Assembly: GCA_937863605.1 (NCBI GenBank)
Contig: CALMGN010000181.1
Span: 1-43,986 of the forward strand
Direction of reading: 5' to 3'
DNA from: an uncultured Anaerolineaceae bacterium
Lineage (GTDB): Bacteria; Chloroflexota; Anaerolineae; Anaerolineales; Anaerolineaceae
DNA length: 43,986 nt
Shown here piece after piece: positions 7,368-14,446 of this stretch. The position numbers and the translations under genes were made by a program. Position 1 is the first letter of the stretch. Each line of letters begins with the position of its first letter. The notes under the pieces are model-generated. The model was not told where the DNA came from. It saw only the letters and a list, made by a program, of their open reading frames with translations, and ran no database searches.

Positions 7368-8390
7368 GTGACGCACATGGAACTTACATACCACACCACC
7401 TTCCCCATTGACCTCCGCGATGAATGGAACGCGCTGCTGGACGAAAGTGTCAGCCACGTTCCTTTTTTACGCTACGATTACATCCAGACCTGGTGGGAAC
7501 ACCGCGGCGGCGGTGAATGGCCCCAGGCTGAACTGGCACTGGTGACCGCCCGCCAGAACGGCAGCTTGATCGGCATTGCTCCGTTCTTTTTCACACCGGT
7601 CCATGATGGCCACCCCGCCCTCATGCTGCTAGGCAGTATCGAGATATCCGATTACCTCGACTTGCTTGTTCGACCGGCTGACCTATCCGCCTTCCTCGAC
7701 CAGCTTCTGCCCTTCCTGTGTCAACCCGGCCGCCCCGCCTGGCAGACCATTGACCTTTACAACCTGTTGGATTCATCGCCGACCCTGCCAGCGCTTGAAG
7801 CGGCAGCCAAAAATCACAGCCTCGCCTATCGCCAGGAACAATTGCAGCACTCCCCCTACATTCCACTGCCTGGTGACTGGGAGACCTATCTGGCTTCCAT
7901 CGACAAAAAACAGCGCCATGAAATCCGCCGCAAAATGCGCAGGGCGGAGACCGCTGAGGTTCCAGCCCGCTGGTATATCGTCACCGATGACGACTCACTG
8001 GACAGTGAAATTGACGCCTTCCTGGCGATGATGGAACAGGATGAAGAAAAAGCGGCGTTCCTGACGCCCGTCATGCGCCAGGCGATGCACGATATTATTC
8101 GCTGCGCCTTCGAAGAGGACTGCCTGCTGCTGGCTTTCATGGAAGTGGACGGTCAAAAGGCTGCCGGCTACATCATGTTTGATTACCTCGACCGGGTTTG
8201 GGTATACAACTCCGGCTTTGACCGCCGATTCATGGAATATTCACCTGGCTGGGTTCTGCTTGGTTATTTGCTGCAGTGGGCCATCGAACACCAGCGCATC
8301 GAATTCGACTTCATGCGTGGCAACGAGGATTACAAGTACCGCTTTGGCGCCGTGGACCGTTTTGTAATGCGCGCCGTCCTCGCCCGCTGA
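7368..8390 (+). CDS. BioF2/FemAB-like GNAT acetyltransferase (Acetyltransf_6)
   Basis: A 340-residue two-lobe acyltransferase-like protein of the CelD/BcsL (Acetyltransf_6) group. The first half has the FLRYDYIQTWWEHRGGG signature. Mid-protein there is the basic KKQRHEIRRKMRRAE helix typical of this group. The C-terminal lobe (about 190-330) holds the GNAT core, with GYIMFDYLDRVWVYNSGFD and EFDFMRGNEDYKYRFG near the end. Such proteins act on cell-envelope polysaccharide or peptide precursors, but the substrate here is not evident. Start: the frame opens with GTG at 7368 and has an ATG at 7377. No ribosome-binding site is visible for either, and the -10 box implies a leaderless message, so the ATG may be the real start. 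mrp follows after 16 bases. Confidence 0.82.
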   Translation: MTHMELTYHTTFPIDLRDEWNALLDESVSHVPFLRYDYIQTWWEHRGGGEWPQAELALVTARQNGSLIGIAPFFFTPVHDGHPALMLLGSIEISDYLDLLVRPADLSAFLDQLLPFLCQPGRPAWQTIDLYNLLDSSPTLPALEAAAKNHSLAYRQEQLQHSPYIPLPGDWETYLASIDKKQRHEIRRKMRRAETAEVPARWYIVTDDDSLDSEIDAFLAMMEQDEEKAAFLTPVMRQAMHDIIRCAFEEDCLLLAFMEVDGQKAAGYIMFDYLDRVWVYNSGFDRRFMEYSPGWVLLGYLLQWAIEHQRIEFDFMRGNEDYKYRFGAVDRFVMRAVLAR

Positions 8391-8406
8391 GAAAGGCCCG
8401 GTCGCT

Positions 8407-9474
8407 GTGACCACCAACGAGCAAATTTTCGAGGCGCTGCGCAAAGTAGTTGACCCCGAATTGGGGCATAACATCGTCGAACTGGGAATGGTGCGCGATC
8501 TTGCCATCCGTCCAGGCGGCGAAGTGTCCTTCACCCTGGCGTTGACCATTCCAACCTGCCCGATGAAAGACCAAATGGCATTCAACGCGCGTCAGATACT
8601 CACCACCCTGCCTGGCGTGAATAAGGTCGAGGTCACGTTTGGCGAGATGAATACCGAAGAACGCAAAAAAGCCTTTGCCATGGCGAGCCCCATCCCGCCA
8701 AAATTAAATGCCTTTAACAAAATCGGCCAGGTAATTGCAATCATGAGCGGTAAAGGAGGCGTGGGAAAATCCACGCTTACCGCCCTGCTGGCGGTCATGC
8801 TGGCGCGCAGCGGTAAAAAGGTCGGCATTCTGGACGCGGATGTCACCGGCCCGAGTATTCCAAAATTGTTCGGCCTGCCGGCTGGCGGACTGCGCGGCAG
8901 CGCTCAGGGCATTCTACCCGCCATTACCCCGCTCGGGATTCGCATTGTCTCCACCAATTTGCTGGTACCGGAAGAGGATACCGCTGTCATTTGGCGCGGA
9001 CCGATGATCTCCGGCACCATCCAGCAGTTTTACAATGAAGTGCTGTGGGGTAAGTTGGATGTGCTCCTGGTGGATTTGCCCCCGGGCACCGCTGATGCCG
9101 CCATCACGGTGATTAAGAATTTACCGCTTTCTGGCGCGGTACTGGTCACATCACCGCAGCAGCTGGCTGCCCTGGTAGTGCGCAAAGCAGTTCACATGCT
9201 GCAGAGCCTCGATATTCCGGTGATTGGTCTGATCGAAAATTACAGCTACTTTCGCGACCCGGAGACCGGCAGAATTCACGAAATCTTTGGTCCGAGCCAT
9301 GCCGGTGAAATCGCTGAGTTGCTCGGGGCACCGCTGCTGCTGCGTTTACCAATCGACCCCGCGCTTACCGCCCTTTGCGACACCGGCCGGATCGAACAAG
9401 CAGTAACCACCGCGCTGGAACCTCTGCTTGAACAGTTTCTCCCGAACAGCACGGATGGAGTGAACAAAAATTAA
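8407..9474 (+). CDS. mrp: Mrp/ApbC-type P-loop ATPase, iron-sulfur cluster carrier
   Basis: A 355-residue protein with an N-terminal MIP18/DUF59 domain (about 1-85, with the conserved TCPM Cys) fused to an Mrp/NBP35 ATPase. The deviant Walker A GKGGVGKS is at 115-122, switch I follows at ILDADVTGPSIPKL, and Walker B reads LLVDLPPGTAD. Proteins of this family carry and transfer Fe-S clusters in the cytoplasm. The C-terminal CxxC found in many family members is absent: the segment after IENYSYF reads DPETGRIHEIFG. Some long-form homologues share this, so cluster binding may rely on other residues. The start is GTG at 8407 with AAAGG ten bases upstream. The frame ends overlapping the convergent small membrane-protein gene by four bases. 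Confidence 0.92.
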   Translation: MTTNEQIFEALRKVVDPELGHNIVELGMVRDLAIRPGGEVSFTLALTIPTCPMKDQMAFNARQILTTLPGVNKVEVTFGEMNTEERKKAFAMASPIPPKLNAFNKIGQVIAIMSGKGGVGKSTLTALLAVMLARSGKKVGILDADVTGPSIPKLFGLPAGGLRGSAQGILPAITPLGIRIVSTNLLVPEEDTAVIWRGPMISGTIQQFYNEVLWGKLDVLLVDLPPGTADAAITVIKNLPLSGAVLVTSPQQLAALVVRKAVHMLQSLDIPVIGLIENYSYFRDPETGRIHEIFGPSHAGEIAELLGAPLLLRLPIDPALTALCDTGRIEQAVTTALEPLLEQFLPNSTDGVNKN

Positions 9475-9788
9475 GCCGCGTAGAAGATCACGAGCATACA
9501 GGCGGCAATGATCACAAAGAACAGCCCGGAAAGAAGTTGATTCCCCTGGTTGAGTGCCGCATACAACCCAAACGGCGCGAGAATTAACGCCAGCATGGCA
9601 GCAACAGCTGTATAGAACCGCCGGTTCTTACCCCCAAAATTTAAAAGGCGCAGTTTCTTGTGACCCTGAGGTGTATCTTTTGGTTTCACGGGTGTAATTG
9701 TACTTGAGGCTGCCGGTTTTAAACGCGGTGTGCAGAACTTCATACCGATCGGTGACTTTTTTAGCAGGTTTTGGTGACAATCGGCCAT
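9471..9788 (-). CDS. Small predicted membrane protein, unknown function
   Basis: A 105-codon frame not recognised as any family. The N-terminal half is polar and basic. The C-terminal half has two hydrophobic segments (about residues 61-78 and 84-104) separated by a short polar turn, so a two-pass membrane protein with a cytoplasmic tail is likely. The stop overlaps the end of mrp by four bases in a tail-to-tail arrangement. Two starts are possible: ATG at 9788, with only AAAGA upstream, and ATG at 9743, which would drop 15 residues. A TAGAAT -10-like box lies at 9817-9812 on the same strand. It is probably a real gene because the hydrophobic pattern is well formed, but no family evidence supports it. 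Confidence 0.5.
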   Translation of the reverse strand: MADCHQNLLKKSPIGMKFCTPRLKPAASSTITPVKPKDTPQGHKKLRLLNFGGKNRRFYTAVAAMLALILAPFGLYAALNQGNQLLSGLFFVIIAACMLVIFYAA

Positions 9789-9878
9789 CCATTCTTTAAG
9801 CCAGGTGTGCTATTCTATCCCCTGTAAATTGGATCCATTTCAATTACTGTCCGAGATGTAGAGGAAAGGAATTTCTCC

Positions 9879-10049
9879 ATGGCTTACGTAATTACGGATG
9901 ATTGCATTCAGTGCGGCGCTTGCGAGCCCGAGTGCCCGGAAGGCGCTATCGCTGAGGTCAGCGGCCTGTATGTGATCGATGCCTCCAAGTGCCAGGATTG
10001 CGGTTCGTGCGCGGATGTTTGCCCGACCGGTGCGGCGCAACCAGCATAG
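9879..10049 (+). CDS. Small 2[4Fe-4S] ferredoxin
   Basis: A 56-residue bacterial-type ferredoxin. The first cluster motif is CIQCGACEPECPEGAI (Cys9, 12, 15 and 19), the second CQDCGSCADVCPTGA (Cys38, 41, 44 and 48). These give the two classic CxxCxxCxxxCP sites for two [4Fe-4S] clusters. Length and spacing match clostridial-type ferredoxins, which are low-potential electron carriers in the cytoplasm. An AGGAAAGGAA ribosome-binding site lies about eight bases before the ATG. A strong terminator follows 18 bases after the stop, so it is the last gene of its transcript and may be monocistronic. Its partner enzyme is not evident from the neighbours. Confidence 0.95.
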   Translation: MAYVITDDCIQCGACEPECPEGAIAEVSGLYVIDASKCQDCGSCADVCPTGAAQPA

Positions 10050-10067
10050 TTCGACCAGTAGTATCTC

Positions 10068-10101
10068 AACAGGGCAGCATAAGGCTGCCCTGTTTTGTTT
10101 T
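10068..10101 (+). terminator. Rho-independent terminator after the ferredoxin gene
   Basis: AACAGGGCAGC (10068-10078) and GCTGCCCTGTT (10084-10094) form a perfect 11-bp stem with a five-base loop, followed by a T-rich tail (TTGTTTT). Confidence 0.9.
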
Positions 10102-10147
10102 ATGCAACAATCCGAGACTTCCCTCCGCCGGGGCTTAATTGGCCGCG

Positions 10148-10156
10148 TGATATAAT
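10148..10156 (+). promoter_or_regulatory. Extended -10 promoter giving a leaderless dsbA-like transcript
   Basis: TGATATAAT is a TGn-extended perfect -10 box. It ends six bases before the ATG at 10163, so transcription should start on or next to the A of the start codon. Confidence 0.6.
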
Positions 10157-10162
10157 TTTGAA

Positions 10163-11005
10163 ATGATTGAACAACCTCCCTCCTCTGCTGGTCAAATGGA
10201 AAACAAGCACCGCGTGCGGCCAAAAACCAATTGGCGCCCACTGGCGCTGGTTGGTGGATTGGTACTGTTTTTCGCGCTGGGACTGGGTGTTGGTTTTTTT
10301 ATGTGGGGGCGCCCTTTAGCCGCCGCCAGAGTTGAATTGGCCAGCGTAAAAGCGGATTTGGAAACCCTGCAGGCATCGGTCAAAACCGCTGAGGGGCAGG
10401 CCAGCCAGTTGGAATCCTCCCCGGCAGATCCCGCTCAGTCAGTTGCAGATAGCGAGATCCGGCAAGTCACCCGTTACCCGGTTACCGAAGACGGCGACCC
10501 CTCCTACGGTCCGGCCAATGCCCCCATTACCATTATCGAATTCAGCGATTTTGAGTGCCCCTACTGCCAGCGCTGGCACGTTGAAGTCTGGAAAAAATTA
10601 GTTGCAGCTTATCCAGACAAGATCCGGCTGGTTTACCGCGACTTCCCGCTTTACAGCATTCACCCGAATGCCGCCCCGGCTGCCAATGCCGCAGAATGCG
10701 CCAATGAACAGGGAAAATATTGGGAGTTCCACGACTTGCTCTTTAGCGGTGGTCAAAAATTGAGTGAAGCTGCCTACCAGACCTATGCCAACGGGTTGAA
10801 CATGGACTTGACTGCTTTCCAGCAGTGTCTGGACGAAAACCGCTACGCGGATGAGATCACCGCTGATTTTGAATATGCTTCCAGTATCGGGATATCCTCT
10901 ACTCCCACTTTCTTTCTGAACGGAGTGGCGTTAATTGGTGCGCAGCCGTTTGAGGTATTCCAAGAAATCATCGAATTGGAATTGGCTGGAAAATTATCTC
11001 AATAA
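10163..11005 (+). CDS. Membrane-anchored DsbA-like thiol-disulfide oxidoreductase
   Basis: A 280-residue protein with a short cytoplasmic tail and one membrane helix (about residues 27-48). A brief coiled-coil-like linker (RVELASVKADLETLQASVKT) is followed by a DsbA/thioredoxin-4 domain from about residue 110. The redox motif is Cys132-Pro-Tyr-Cys135 in SDFECPYCQRWH, with the expected cis-Pro segment SSTPTFFLNG near the end. Such proteins make or reshuffle disulfides in exported proteins outside the membrane. The ATG has no ribosome-binding site but sits six bases after an extended -10 box, which fits a leaderless message. The deoxynucleoside kinase starts 10 bases after the stop and is likely co-transcribed. 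A second DsbA-like domain occurs in the fusion at 25746. Confidence 0.92.
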   Translation: MIEQPPSSAGQMENKHRVRPKTNWRPLALVGGLVLFFALGLGVGFFMWGRPLAAARVELASVKADLETLQASVKTAEGQASQLESSPADPAQSVADSEIRQVTRYPVTEDGDPSYGPANAPITIIEFSDFECPYCQRWHVEVWKKLVAAYPDKIRLVYRDFPLYSIHPNAAPAANAAECANEQGKYWEFHDLLFSGGQKLSEAAYQTYANGLNMDLTAFQQCLDENRYADEITADFEYASSIGISSTPTFFLNGVALIGAQPFEVFQEIIELELAGKLSQ

Positions 11006-11015
11006 CGGGGGCTTA

Positions 11016-11678
11016 ATGAAAAAATTTATTGCTGTAGCCGGTAATATAGGCGTGGGAAAATCCACCCTGGTCCATCTGCTGTGCGAAAAAATGGGTTGGG
11101 AACCCTTTTACGAGCCCGTCACCGAAAATCCCTACATCGCCGATTTCTATAAGGATATGAATGCCTGGAGCTTTCATTCGCAGGTGTTCTTTTTAACCCA
11201 CCGGCTGCGCATTCACCAGCGCATCCTCTCTTTCCCCGGTTCGGTCATCCAGGACCGCAGCATTTACGAGGACGCCGAAGTCTTTGCCCACAACCTGCAC
11301 CTGCAGGGAAACCTCAACGAGCGCGACTATGAAACGTACCGCGCGCTATACCTGACTGTGGCGGAATTTATTCCCCCGCCTGATCTGGTCATCTACCTGC
11401 GCGCTACCTCAGACACCTTGCAGAATCGTATCAGCCTGCGCGACCGCGATTATGAGCGTAAAATTCCCACCGAATATCTCGACCAACTGAATCAATTGTA
11501 CGAACAATGGATTAACAACTTCACGCTATGTCCAGTGTTGACCGTCCCCGCTGACGATCTGGACTACGTTGCCCACCCGCGGCATTGCGATTTAATTATG
11601 GCTAAGGTGCAGGAAAAACTAACCGGCAAAGATGAAGTCATCTTCTCTGCCGAAGAAGTAAATATGGCGACCGATTAA
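11016..11678 (+). CDS. Deoxynucleoside kinase (dGK/dAK-like)
   Basis: A 220-residue P-loop kinase of the dNK family, which phosphorylates deoxynucleosides at the 5' position in the salvage pathway. The P-loop is GNIGVGKST at residues 9-17. The catalytic EPVTENPYI segment follows, then the DRS motif in IQDRSIYEDAEVFA, and the arginine-rich lid in ISLRDRDYERKIP. The open frame extends upstream into the dsbA-like gene, but the P-loop position and family alignment favour the ATG at 11016, ten bases after the preceding stop. Substrate preference cannot be read with certainty; DRS with this spacing is usual for purine-type dNKs. A second paralogue lies at 13642 on the opposite strand. Confidence 0.92.
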   Translation: MKKFIAVAGNIGVGKSTLVHLLCEKMGWEPFYEPVTENPYIADFYKDMNAWSFHSQVFFLTHRLRIHQRILSFPGSVIQDRSIYEDAEVFAHNLHLQGNLNERDYETYRALYLTVAEFIPPPDLVIYLRATSDTLQNRISLRDRDYERKIPTEYLDQLNQLYEQWINNFTLCPVLTVPADDLDYVAHPRHCDLIMAKVQEKLTGKDEVIFSAEEVNMATD

Positions 11679-11726
11679 TCCTCTGGCCGCGTTTGTTCAT
11701 TCCCCAGCTACACTATAAGCAGCCCA

Positions 11727-11987
11727 TCACCGCGGTTCTACGGTTATTTTTATGGCCGTACGCACTTTTCCATCGATATCCACATCGACGAATTCAGGGA
11801 TGCAAACGATTGGGATGCCGTCTTCAGCCAAATAACCTCTGGCCAAAACCAGCGCCTTTACAGCCTGGTTAACCGCGCCAGCACCAATTGCCTGCACTTC
11901 TGCATGCTTGTGCTCGCGCATCACCCCTGCGATTGCCCCGGCTACTGCGGCGGTACGAGAGTTTGCTTTGACCTTAATGACGTCCAT
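11727..11987 (-). CDS. spoVS: SpoVS-family protein
   Basis: An 86-residue protein matching SpoVS almost end to end: MDVIKVKANSRTAAVAGAIA, then an AIGAGAVNQAVKALVLARGY core and a C-terminal KTAIKITVEPR-like strand. SpoVS is a small Alba-like protein known from spore formers but also common in non-sporulating bacteria, where its role is unclear; nucleic-acid binding is proposed. The frame stays open 12 codons further upstream. I chose the ATG at 11987 because family members begin there and AAAGGA lies about nine bases upstream. It reads away from the DnaA-box-rich gap on its right. Confidence 0.92.
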   Translation of the reverse strand: MDVIKVKANSRTAAVAGAIAGVMREHKHAEVQAIGAGAVNQAVKALVLARGYLAEDGIPIVCIPEFVDVDIDGKVRTAIKITVEPR

Positions 11988-12181
11988 GGCTAAGGATCCT
12001 TTCTCGTGGTTGGTCGACGCCAAGCAAACAATTTTGCCCAGGGACAGGAATCATACACCAATTCCATAAAAATTGTACAAGAATTACAGCCCAGATACAA
12101 GCATCTAGCAACAAACTGGTCTATACAATTAGAATTTCCTGCTTATTGTGACGGTCAGTGTCCTATTGGATTGATTCTTTT

Positions 12182-12530
12182 TTATCCATAAGGGAAATAG
12201 ATTTAGAAGCAATAGTAGGGGATGTGGAAATGTGGATAACCGCGCTGTAGCCCGGGATTAAGCCCATGGGTGAGTGAATTTAGCTGTAGTTGATCCAAAC
12301 AAGGGATAGAAAAATTGTTCCTTTATGCGCTGCCTCTGTGGAAAAAGTTGCAGAACTTTTACGGATTTTCGCACTTATTTCCACAGGCGTGATACATTTC
12401 GGTCATGAGTCATGCACACCCCCATATATGGGGGTGTGGGGTGGTGTCTTTAACCTTATAAATCGAACGTTTTTTCAGATTTGTCCACAGTTCAACCGCT
12501 TTATCCACAGTTTTTGGGGAGTTATCCACA
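12182..12530. other. Candidate replication origin: DnaA-box cluster in a gene-free block
   Basis: The 599-base gap 11988-12586 has no credible gene. It holds three exact TTATCCACA boxes: 12231-12239 (minus strand), 12501-12509 and 12522-12530 (plus). Near matches are TTATCCATA (12182-12190), ATTTCCACA (12223-12231 minus; 12377-12385 plus), TTTTCCACA (12337-12345 minus) and TTGTCCACA (12481-12489). The three boxes at 12481, 12501 and 12522 are 20 and 21 bases apart, on the same helical face. AT-rich stretches lie at about 12056-12200 and 12450-12478, the latter touching the first phased box. This is the usual build of a bacterial oriC. dnaA, dnaN and rpmH are not in the window, so the call rests on the boxes alone. 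Confidence 0.65.
12415..12438. repeat. 24-bp perfect palindrome inside the candidate origin
   Basis: A perfect inverted repeat without loop: left half CACACCCCCATA, right half TATGGGGGTGTG. The core CCCCCATAT occurs again near 12572, between the last DnaA box and the neighbouring gene. It may bind a dimeric protein. Confidence 0.75.
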
Positions 12531-12586
12531 TCTTTAGCTGGATAGGCGTAAAAATCTTGCAGGGGATACCCCCCATATTTAGTCGG

Positions 12587-13591
12587 CTATACGCCATATT
12601 TTTTCGCCCAATCATCCAGCGTTTCCTCAACACCGTCCAGATAGCTGTCCAACATGACAAGCCGGTCACCAAAAGGTTTGTCGTTCAGTCCCAGTTCTTG
12701 ACAGGCATTTTCCCACGGTTTGTGAAGATTGGCGTCCGTCTTTAGAACGCTGACAGCCAGCGTCCAGGTGCGCAGCACCAGCCATAAAGCAGCCGGTGTA
12801 TTTTCCTCATTGAGCGCTGCCGCAGCACGTTCGTAATAAAGCAAACGGGGCGGCGCCAGTCGCGCTGGCGCGTTCTCGATCTGGCTGGCCGCCTGTAAGC
12901 TTGCTTTCCAGGGCTCAAACCATTGGATCAGGTCTTGCGCGGAAAAACCATCCGGCGTGAAAAGGTCCAGCAACCCGGCAGCCAATCCCGGCCGACCTAC
13001 CGCCAGGGCGTACTCGGGGAATTGCAGAATGAAACGCCGCTCGGCCAACGGCGCTGCATGGATGGCGGTGATACTGTTGGCGGCATTCTCGAGTGCGGAC
13101 AAATAAACCAGTAGCCGGGAAGGAGAGTAGGTATCGGGCTGCAGGTGCAAACTCATCCAACTTTGCCGCGCTTCATCCGACAACTTTCGCGCCCGGTTAA
13201 CCACATTCTCAGGCTGATTAAATTGCGCTCCGGCGCTTGCCTGGGTGAATTCAAACCAGTGCTGCGTGTCATATAACGCCGCCGCATTGTTGACCAGGTG
13301 CGACCCAACCCACGGATCCACCCGCAGATGGCGCGGCTGGTGGAAAACCGTCTGCGAGTAATGGGCAATGTCAAGATGCACCTCATCCAAGAGATGAACG
13401 ACCTCACGCGGGAAGGCGGGCGTATTGGTATGCACGCAAACCAGGTCGATATCGGTGGTGCCCCCCAGCAGCGGCGAGTCGCTCAGCAGCGAACCTGTTA
13501 GATAGATGCAAGCCAACCCGCGGTAGCGCCGGGCGTATTTTTCGGCAGAGTCACGGGCGATGGAGTGTAAGGCTTCTCGGGTGATACGCAT
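12587..13591 (-). CDS. Pol-beta-superfamily nucleotidyltransferase domain protein
   Basis: A 334-residue protein. The N-terminal 100 residues hold a nucleotidyltransferase fold with the GSLLSDSP motif and the metal-binding DID of GGTTDIDLVCV (about residues 45-53), plus a third acidic position in HLDIAHY. This pattern is shared by aminoglycoside adenylyltransferase-like and minimal nucleotidyltransferases. The remaining 230 residues are mostly helical and have no motif I recognise. The substrate may be a small molecule, RNA or protein and cannot be stated. The gene's 3' end borders the candidate origin. The second deoxynucleoside kinase lies about 50 bases upstream on the same strand and may be co-transcribed. 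Confidence 0.75.
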   Translation of the reverse strand: MRITREALHSIARDSAEKYARRYRGLACIYLTGSLLSDSPLLGGTTDIDLVCVHTNTPAFPREVVHLLDEVHLDIAHYSQTVFHQPRHLRVDPWVGSHLVNNAAALYDTQHWFEFTQASAGAQFNQPENVVNRARKLSDEARQSWMSLHLQPDTYSPSRLLVYLSALENAANSITAIHAAPLAERRFILQFPEYALAVGRPGLAAGLLDLFTPDGFSAQDLIQWFEPWKASLQAASQIENAPARLAPPRLLYYERAAAALNEENTPAALWLVLRTWTLAVSVLKTDANLHKPWENACQELGLNDKPFGDRLVMLDSYLDGVEETLDDWAKKYGV

Positions 13592-13641
13592 TCGTTTTCC
13601 CCTGCGCGGTTAGATGGTTCTGCGGTTGGCGGGATGCTAAG

Positions 13642-14292
13642 CTACGCGGCGTGCCCGCCTGCCAGCGGCAGTTCGGGTTGGAAGGGCGGCAGTTGCAGCG
13701 CCTGGCGAATCCGGTTCTCGATCCAATCCAAATCCTCGGGCTTGTGGACGAAATCCAGGGCGTTACTGTCGATGACCAGCACCGGAGTTTTAGGTTTTGG
13801 ACTCAGGTAGAATTCGTCGTAAGCCTGGTTCAGTTCCTGAATGTACCCCACCTCCATGTTGCGCTCGTAAGGCCGGTCGCGCATGGTGATCCGCTGCAGC
13901 AGGGTGGTGGTCTCGGCACGCAGGTAAACAACCAGCGCCGGGGTCGCCATTTTCTCAGCCAGCGCCTCATGAACCCGGTAATACATCTCCAACTCGTCGC
14001 CTTTTAAGTTGATCGAGGCGAACAGGGCGTCTTTTTCAAAGGTATAGTCGCTGATCAGGTGCGCCCCCTGGTTCAACAGCTGCGGGACATTGCGGTTCTG
14101 CTGGTGGTAGCGGCTGAGCAGGAAAAAAATCTGGGTCTGAAAGGCATAACGCGCCCGGTCTGCGTAGAAATTGCTCAGGAACGGGTTTTCTTCGAACACT
14201 TCCAACAGCAGGTTTGCCTCGATGCGTGGTTGGAGCAGCCGGGCCAATGTCGTCTTTCCCACCCCGATGACACCTTCGATTGCAAAATACAT
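13642..14292 (-). CDS. Deoxynucleoside kinase, second paralogue
   Basis: A 216-residue dNK-family kinase. The P-loop is GVIGVGKTT at residues 7-15. FEENPFLSNFY follows as the substrate-binding segment, and RITMRDRPYERNM is the lid. At the position of the DRS motif it reads SDYTFEKD, which separates it from the paralogue at 11016 and resembles the dAK/dCK-like half of the two-kinase systems known in Firmicutes. Such pairs can form heterodimers with complementary specificity; whether these two do is an inference. A good AAGGAG ribosome-binding site precedes the ATG, and an extended -10 box lies about 55 bases upstream. Confidence 0.9.
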   Translation of the reverse strand: MYFAIEGVIGVGKTTLARLLQPRIEANLLLEVFEENPFLSNFYADRARYAFQTQIFFLLSRYHQQNRNVPQLLNQGAHLISDYTFEKDALFASINLKGDELEMYYRVHEALAEKMATPALVVYLRAETTTLLQRITMRDRPYERNMEVGYIQELNQAYDEFYLSPKPKTPVLVIDSNALDFVHKPEDLDWIENRIRQALQLPPFQPELPLAGGHAA

Positions 14293-14347
14293 GCCGCTCC
14301 TTGTTTCACCCAGCGCAGACCGCCACTGTAGAAATTAGCCTGCGTTT

Positions 14348-14356
14348 AATATACCA
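14348..14356 (-). promoter_or_regulatory. Extended -10 promoter of the second deoxynucleoside kinase
   Basis: On the minus strand the sequence reads TGGTATATT, a TGn-extended -10 box, about 55 bases before the ATG at 14292. The gap 14293-14446 otherwise shows no gene. Confidence 0.45.
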
Positions 14357-14446
14357 TAAGTTGGGTTTGGGTCCGGGCGGGCGGGAGCGGTCAGATACAT
14401 TCGCCATCAGAATGCACCCGACAAAGTTCCGTTTTTATTTTGACCG

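Noticed and set aside
9840-10241. Minus-strand open frame across the ferredoxin and terminator
   Set aside because: It is antisense to a clear 2[4Fe-4S] ferredoxin and passes through a terminator hairpin.
12006-12191. Short plus-strand frame in the AT-rich part of the gap beside spoVS
   Set aside because: No ribosome-binding site, no recognisable protein pattern, and it overlaps the spoVS upstream region.
12290-12745. Plus-strand open frame across the candidate origin and the nucleotidyltransferase 3' end
   Set aside because: It runs antisense through a well-supported gene end and over DnaA boxes; no ribosome-binding site, no family pattern.
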